DNA of 45,654 nucleotides, from positions 1 through 45,654 of the forward strand of contig DGDL01000054.1 in assembly GCA_002385415.1 (NCBI GenBank), read 5' to 3'. Below, in pieces: positions 41,612 through 45,654 of this stretch. The stretch's first letter is position 1. Every line of letters starts with the position of its first letter. The notes beneath the pieces are model-generated. The model did no database searches, was not told the DNA's origin, and worked only from the letters and a program-made list of their open reading frames with translations. Made by a program: the position numbers and the translations under genes. Origin of the DNA: Clostridiales bacterium UBA3953 (GTDB lineage: Bacteria; Bacillota; Clostridia; Oscillospirales; CAG-272).

Positions 41612-42313
41612 CTACATTAACTTATCTAAATGCTCGACTGCCATGCGAATATCGTTTAAAAGCACGCCGTCGGCTCCGATTTTTATAAAGTAATCGAGCG
41701 ACGCGGGCGTGCCGTCCATACCCGTGTCGGGACTGTTTGCCATTATATAAACCTCGGCGCCCGGACAGGCGGCGCGCACCTTATCCGGCGTAATGCGATC
41801 CAGCCAGTTCTCCCAAATGCGTATTATGCCCGCTCCCGCACGGTGGAAATCGACGCACATGTCAAGCGCCGGCATAAACGCCAAAATTTGCTCGGGCGGG
41901 AATATACGCCGGCAAGTTTCTGCCGCCTTGAGACTCTGGATGCCGCAAATAAAATTAATTGCTGACCCGCGCAACATGCGGAAAAAGCTCTCGTCCGGCT
42001 CGTCAACTTTGATGTGCAGCAGTACAAAAGCCTTTGCCCGATAGCAGCGCAAAAGCTCATCGAGCGTTATTAGACTTCTTCCCTTTGCGGAAAGCAGCGA
42101 ACGCATTTCATCAAGCGTTACCTGGCATACTTTTTTGTCGCTTCCGCCCAGCCTGGCGAGATTATCGTCGTGGAAAAGTACATACTCACCGTCGGCTGTC
42201 GCCCTTACATCGCACTCGACGGCATAAGCTCCAAGCTCGGATGCCAAAATCAGACTTTCAAGCGAATTTTCGGGGCGTTCGAGCGACGCCCCTCTGTGTG
42301 CTATTAGTTTCAT
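41612..42313 (-). CDS. Glycerophosphodiester phosphodiesterase-like protein
   Basis: A 233-residue GDPD-family TIM-barrel protein that would cleave glycerophosphodiesters (from lipids or teichoic acid) to glycerol-3-phosphate. It starts MKLIAHRGASLERPENSLES (catalytic HRG and PEN), then YAVECDVRATADGEYVLFHDDNLARL (E-x-D metal pair, HD). The second half is somewhat unusual: LLHIKVDEP replaces the common LEIK. There is no signal peptide, so it is cytosolic. It lies 12 bases after the TIM-barrel gene and ends the leftward run from the sugar-binding lipoprotein. Confidence 0.83.
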   Translation of the reverse strand: MKLIAHRGASLERPENSLESLILASELGAYAVECDVRATADGEYVLFHDDNLARLGGSDKKVCQVTLDEMRSLLSAKGRSLITLDELLRCYRAKAFVLLHIKVDEPDESFFRMLRGSAINFICGIQSLKAAETCRRIFPPEQILAFMPALDMCVDFHRAGAGIIRIWENWLDRITPDKVRAACPGAEVYIMANSPDTGMDGTPASLDYFIKIGADGVLLNDIRMAVEHLDKLM

Positions 42314-42325
42314 TTCGTATGTACC

Positions 42326-43162
42326 TTATATTTTTCTCAGCGCAGCAATACGGCATGCGCGTTTATATGCTTCGGTAAGATAATCGACAACGTCCATTTT
42401 CTCATAAACTCTGTTTTCGAGCCGCCTGTTTTTGCAGACCTTTCTCTCTTCCAGCGTCAGCTCGCCCGTGTATGATTCCCTGTCAAGCCTTGCAGCTATC
42501 TCCTTCCAGTCGGCAACTCCGTCAAACGGCAAAAGGTGCAAATCGTCGGCATAGGAAATTTCGCCGTCATACGATTTGATACCGAGGTTGTCGTGCAGGT
42601 GCGTACATATCAGCTTTTTGCCGTACAGCGCGAGCATGTCGACGCCGTGGTTGAAGCACATCTCGTGCCCGCTGTCCCAGCAAAATCCGACTGCCTCCGA
42701 GTCCCCGAAATACTCCATCAGCGCCGCAAGGTACTGCTCGCCCTCGGTGTTCTCAAAAGCGATTTTCACGCCGAGCCGCTCGGCTTCGGCGATGACTTTT
42801 CCGTAATTTTCAAGGCCCACTTCGGTCGGCTCCCCCTGCTCGAGACCGTAATATGCGTGCAAAATCATTATCGGCACACCGTTTTCGGCGCAGTCGCGCA
42901 GACATGCTATATATTCCCCCACCGCCTCGCCGGCTTCATCGCATCTTTGCCACATTTCGGCGGTGTATCCGAATGGCGCGTGCAGCGAGTGGAAAAATAA
43001 CCCGTATCTGTCGGCCAGCTCACGGCATTCCTTTATGTTGTATCCGGGCCGCCAGCCGGTGAAAAACCCGTCAAAGCCTATTTCTTTAAAAAGCTCAAAC
43101 AGCTCGGGCTTTGTCAGCCCATACCAACCGCCGGTTCCGATGCAGATTTTATGCTTCCACAT
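42326..43162 (-). CDS. TIM-barrel sugar isomerase/epimerase-like protein, copy A
   Basis: A 278-residue xylose-isomerase-like TIM-barrel protein. It begins MWKHKICIGTGGWYGLTKPEL, then FKEIGFDGFFTGWRPGYN. Metal-ligand candidates are Glu of KIAFENTEGEQYLAAL, Asp of FCWDSGHEMC, His of LICTHLHDNLGIK and Glu near ELTLEE, the usual E-D-H-E set. It is a tandem paralogue of the neighbouring copy B (13-base gap), sharing long blocks. Such proteins act on keto-sugars. The operon runs sugar-binding lipoprotein 2 - copy B - copy A - GDPD. Confidence 0.85.
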   Translation of the reverse strand: MWKHKICIGTGGWYGLTKPELFELFKEIGFDGFFTGWRPGYNIKECRELADRYGLFFHSLHAPFGYTAEMWQRCDEAGEAVGEYIACLRDCAENGVPIMILHAYYGLEQGEPTEVGLENYGKVIAEAERLGVKIAFENTEGEQYLAALMEYFGDSEAVGFCWDSGHEMCFNHGVDMLALYGKKLICTHLHDNLGIKSYDGEISYADDLHLLPFDGVADWKEIAARLDRESYTGELTLEERKVCKNRRLENRVYEKMDVVDYLTEAYKRACRIAALRKI

Positions 43163-43174
43163 GGTTTTCCCTCT

Positions 43175-44020
43175 TTATAAAGCAGAGCCGCCTCTGAGCG
43201 CCGCGACGCGGCACGCGCGTTTATAGGCTTCGGCAAGGAAATCGACTATATCCATCTTCGCATATATATCGTTTTCGTGCCGCCCTGGTTTGCTTACCGT
43301 TGAAAGTTCTAATGTCAGCTCGCCTGTAAAGCCCTCGCGTTCCAGCCTTGCCGCTATACCCTGCCAATCAGCTATGCCGTCAAACGGCAAAAGATGCAAA
43401 TCATCATGCCATGTTATCGTGCCGTCGTATGCTTTGATGCCAAGGTTGTCGTGCAGATGCGTGCAAATCAGCTTTTTGCCATATAGTGCAAGCAGATCGA
43501 CACTGCGGTTATAGCACATCTCATGACCGCTGTCCCAGCAAAATCCGACTGCCTCCGAGTCCCCGAAATGCTCCATCAGCGCCGCAAGAAACGGCTCGCC
43601 TTCGGTGTTTTCAAAAGCAAGTTTGACACCAAGCCGCTCGGCCTCCGCCACGACCTTGCCGTAAATTTCTATGCCTTCCTGGGTGGGGGTGCTCGAGTCA
43701 AACCCTATGTATGCATGCATCACCATGACCGGCACCTCGTTTTCGGCACAGTCGCGCAAACAGGCCAAAAGGTCGTCCACTGCGGCATCGGCTTCCTCAC
43801 TCCTGCGCCACATTTTCGCGGCATAATGGAACGGCGCATGCACCGATTGATATATCATGCCAAGCTCGTCGGCACTCGCTTTCCATTCTTTTATGCCGCA
43901 CCCTCTGCTCCATCCGGTGAAAAACCCGTCAAAGCCGATTTCTTTAAACAGTTTGATTTGCTCGGGCACAGAAAGGCCGAACGAGCCGCTTGTCCCGAGA
44001 CAAAGTTTATGTTTCCACAT
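43175..44020 (-). CDS. TIM-barrel sugar isomerase/epimerase-like protein, copy B
   Basis: A 281-residue paralogue of copy A, with the same start MWKHK and the same metal-ligand candidates (KLAFENTEGEPF, FCWDSGHEMC, THLHDNLGIK, ELTLE). Differences from A gather in the N-terminal 100 residues, which shape the substrate mouth (GTSGSFGLSVPEQIKL, WSRGCGIKEW, IGFDSSTPTQ). The C-terminal half is much more alike. It lies 24 bases behind the sugar-binding lipoprotein gene, probably in one transcript. Substrate unknown. Confidence 0.85.
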   Translation of the reverse strand: MWKHKLCLGTSGSFGLSVPEQIKLFKEIGFDGFFTGWSRGCGIKEWKASADELGMIYQSVHAPFHYAAKMWRRSEEADAAVDDLLACLRDCAENEVPVMVMHAYIGFDSSTPTQEGIEIYGKVVAEAERLGVKLAFENTEGEPFLAALMEHFGDSEAVGFCWDSGHEMCYNRSVDLLALYGKKLICTHLHDNLGIKAYDGTITWHDDLHLLPFDGIADWQGIAARLEREGFTGELTLELSTVSKPGRHENDIYAKMDIVDFLAEAYKRACRVAALRGGSAL

Positions 44021-44044
44021 AACATTTACACCGCTCTTTCTTTT

Positions 44045-45535
44045 TTAGCCCAGTACTTCGGAAAATGCCTCATTTATTTTCTCTATATCTCTAAGCGCCT
44101 GTTTTTCGTATTTTTTATACATCGACGCAAAGTCTGTGGTGTTATGTCTGAACATATCCATTATACGTTCGTTATATGTTCCGATCTGATAAGACGCGCC
44201 CACATCATAAAGTCTTGTTGAAAGAATTATGTCCAGCATTTCGCTTGACTCGTCGTCTCTCAAAAGCTTGCCTTGAAGCGAAATATCATAATATGCGGGA
44301 GTTATTATATACATCGACTCGCATGCCATGTCCTCAAGCACTATACCGGTCATCTCAATATCCTCGACAACAAGCGGCACGCATATAAACGAGTTTCCGT
44401 ACGCGTGTACGGTTGTGTAATATTCCTTTTGCGACTCCTCATAAAGCGGGAACGGGAGAATTCCAAAGTCGGTGTCCATATTGCGGTATTTTTTGACTAT
44501 GTTGAGATAGCGGTTATAAAACAGCACCTGGTCGTTTGCGAACATGTTTTCGATGTGGTCGCCCGAATGGTAAATAGAGAAAGCAACCGACCGGTCGTAA
44601 ACTAAGCTCATAAATTTCGTGAGCATATCGATGTTGCGCTCGGTATTGAGCGTCAGCTCGATTTCGCCGTTTTCGTTGATTTTGCCAATCCGTCCGCCGG
44701 CGGCATTAATGGCGGCAAGCATTCCGTCCTGCCAGACGCACATGCCGTATAAATCGTTTTGGTCGAACTTCGAGTCGCCGTTCAGGTCGCTTGACACCTG
44801 TTTCGCCATCGAAACGAATTTATCCATCGTCCAGGTGTGCGCTCTGACCATCTCATAAGGGTTTTCAAAATTATAGTCGACAATCAGCATTTTATTGAAA
44901 AGTATGCAGTATGTACAGTCGTTGTCGAGCATGCTGATGTCGCCGGTGGTAAAATACATCTTGCCTTTCATCGAAAGGTCGATGTTGGCCTTCTGGTCCC
45001 ACCACTCGTTTTGAAGGTTTAGATACGGCACCTGAGAGTTTAGGTCAAGCAGATAACCTTTCAGTGCAAGGTTGCTTACGTCATAAGTACCTATCATGGC
45101 GGCATCGTACGACTTGTCGCCGGCCGCCACTATTTTTGTTATTTCCTGTGCGCCGGCTCCGTTGCCGCCGCTCGCCTGACCGCGGATGTTGATTTCGTTT
45201 ATTTCAATATTATATCTGTCCTCAATAATTTTGTTTCGCAAGTAAACGGCGTCGTTTATAAGTTCTCCGGTCTGTTCCGGCGCATAAAAATCGTAAGATT
45301 CGGTCCATTCGTTGTCCCAGTTTCCAGAAACAAAGATGTCAAACTTGACACCGCCATAATCTTTGCCCGGTACAGCGGCGCTTTTTCTTTCGGTTTCGGT
45401 AGCGCTTTCCTCGGCTGATAAGCTGTCGTTGTTTGAAGGAGTTTTAACTGTTGATTCATCAGTTGCACAAGACACAGCCACAAGTGCCACCAAAATTTGC
45501 ATGGCGAGAAAGATTACGACCAGTTTCTGTTTCAT
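44045..45535 (-). CDS. ABC-type sugar-binding lipoprotein (2)
   Basis: A 496-residue family 1 solute-binding protein and distant paralogue of lipoprotein 1. The signal ends in lipobox VAVSC (Cys near 23), followed by a Ser/Thr/Glu linker. The core includes GELINDAVYLRNKIIEDRYNI, PYLNLQNEWWDQ, NPYEMVRAHTWTMDKFVSMA, a calcium-loop motif DLNGDSKFDQNDLYG and FGILPFPLYEESQ. It should bind oligosaccharides on the outer membrane face. No permease or ATPase genes lie within the window; they may lie beyond the right edge. The TIM-barrel copies follow at 24 bases, so the captured sugar is probably their substrate. Confidence 0.87.
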   Translation of the reverse strand: MKQKLVVIFLAMQILVALVAVSCATDESTVKTPSNNDSLSAEESATETERKSAAVPGKDYGGVKFDIFVSGNWDNEWTESYDFYAPEQTGELINDAVYLRNKIIEDRYNIEINEINIRGQASGGNGAGAQEITKIVAAGDKSYDAAMIGTYDVSNLALKGYLLDLNSQVPYLNLQNEWWDQKANIDLSMKGKMYFTTGDISMLDNDCTYCILFNKMLIVDYNFENPYEMVRAHTWTMDKFVSMAKQVSSDLNGDSKFDQNDLYGMCVWQDGMLAAINAAGGRIGKINENGEIELTLNTERNIDMLTKFMSLVYDRSVAFSIYHSGDHIENMFANDQVLFYNRYLNIVKKYRNMDTDFGILPFPLYEESQKEYYTTVHAYGNSFICVPLVVEDIEMTGIVLEDMACESMYIITPAYYDISLQGKLLRDDESSEMLDIILSTRLYDVGASYQIGTYNERIMDMFRHNTTDFASMYKKYEKQALRDIEKINEAFSEVLG

Positions 45536-45635
45536 GATAGCAATCTCCCGTTATATGTTAATTTTTTAAGTTTTCTTTTTATAGCTCTTGCGGTAAAAAC
45601 ACTTTTCTATATTTTAACATATAACTGCACTATAC

Positions 45636-45654
45636 CTGTCTCTTATACACATCT
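45636..45654. other. Nextera (Tn5) mosaic-end adapter at the contig edge
   Basis: The last 19 bases are exactly CTGTCTCTTATACACATCT, the standard Illumina Nextera transposase mosaic end. It is an untrimmed library adapter and not genomic DNA; the bases just before it may also be unreliable. Confidence 0.97.

Overview
The window looks like a piece of an endospore-forming, Gram-positive clostridial genome (class Clostridia; I cannot fix the family), most likely an assembled metagenome contig. The lineage is suggested by a SpoVAF-type germination protein, an SLH-domain protein, an LPXTG-like sorted surface protein, the housekeeping order Elp3-like radical SAM - smc - ftsY - rdgB - nadD - yqeK - LCP protein - rsfS - leuS - rpsU, and many clean sigma-A type promoters (TTGACA/17/TATAAT). 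The last 19 bases equal the Illumina Nextera (Tn5) mosaic end, so the right edge is a library artefact and not biology.

Layout. 1-1.2 kb: the 5' end of a GH3 glycosidase (leftward) and a decayed ATPase-like pseudogene. 1.5-2.6 kb: SLH/BsuPI surface protein. 3.0-7.3 kb: tRNA-Thr, rsmA, tRNA-Ser, secG and an aconitase-superfamily hydratase. 7.4-21 kb: a long leftward housekeeping block from a MATE exporter through an Elp3-like radical SAM protein, smc, ftsY, rdgB, nadD, yqeK, an LCP ligase, rsfS and leuS to rpsU. 21-24.3 kb: two Gfo/Idh/MocA oxidoreductases and a TIM-barrel sugar isomerase/epimerase. 24.4-27 kb: spoVAF, pgsA and an mnmM-like methyltransferase. 27.2-29.7 kb: a GH2 beta-mannosidase-like enzyme. 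30.2-36.6 kb: a leftward group of sugar-binding lipoprotein, CBM9-like cell-wall protein, DHHW/SGNH protein and MBOAT O-acyltransferase, with a divergent AraC regulator. 36.6-41.5 kb: small housekeeping or unknown genes (GNAT, DUF2200, rnz, an HD hydrolase with a Cys-rich N-terminus, a metallo-beta-lactamase-fold protein). 41.6-45.5 kb: GDPD phosphodiesterase, two tandem paralogous TIM-barrel proteins and a second sugar-binding lipoprotein.

How the parts fit. The accessory genes point to plant- or host-glycan use: GH3 and GH2 enzymes, two lipoprotein receptors for oligosaccharides (their permeases are not in the window), an AraC sensor, and keto-sugar style oxidoreductase/isomerase enzymes. 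The MBOAT + DHHW pair is a predicted surface-glycan O-acetylation machine next to a wall-anchored carbohydrate-binding protein. No CRISPR array, phage, transposase or known defence system is visible. The least expected DNA-level signals are divergent promoters that physically interlock, above all at 21011-21046, where each promoter's -10 lies in the other's spacer. Function calls rest on motif reading alone; no searches were run.
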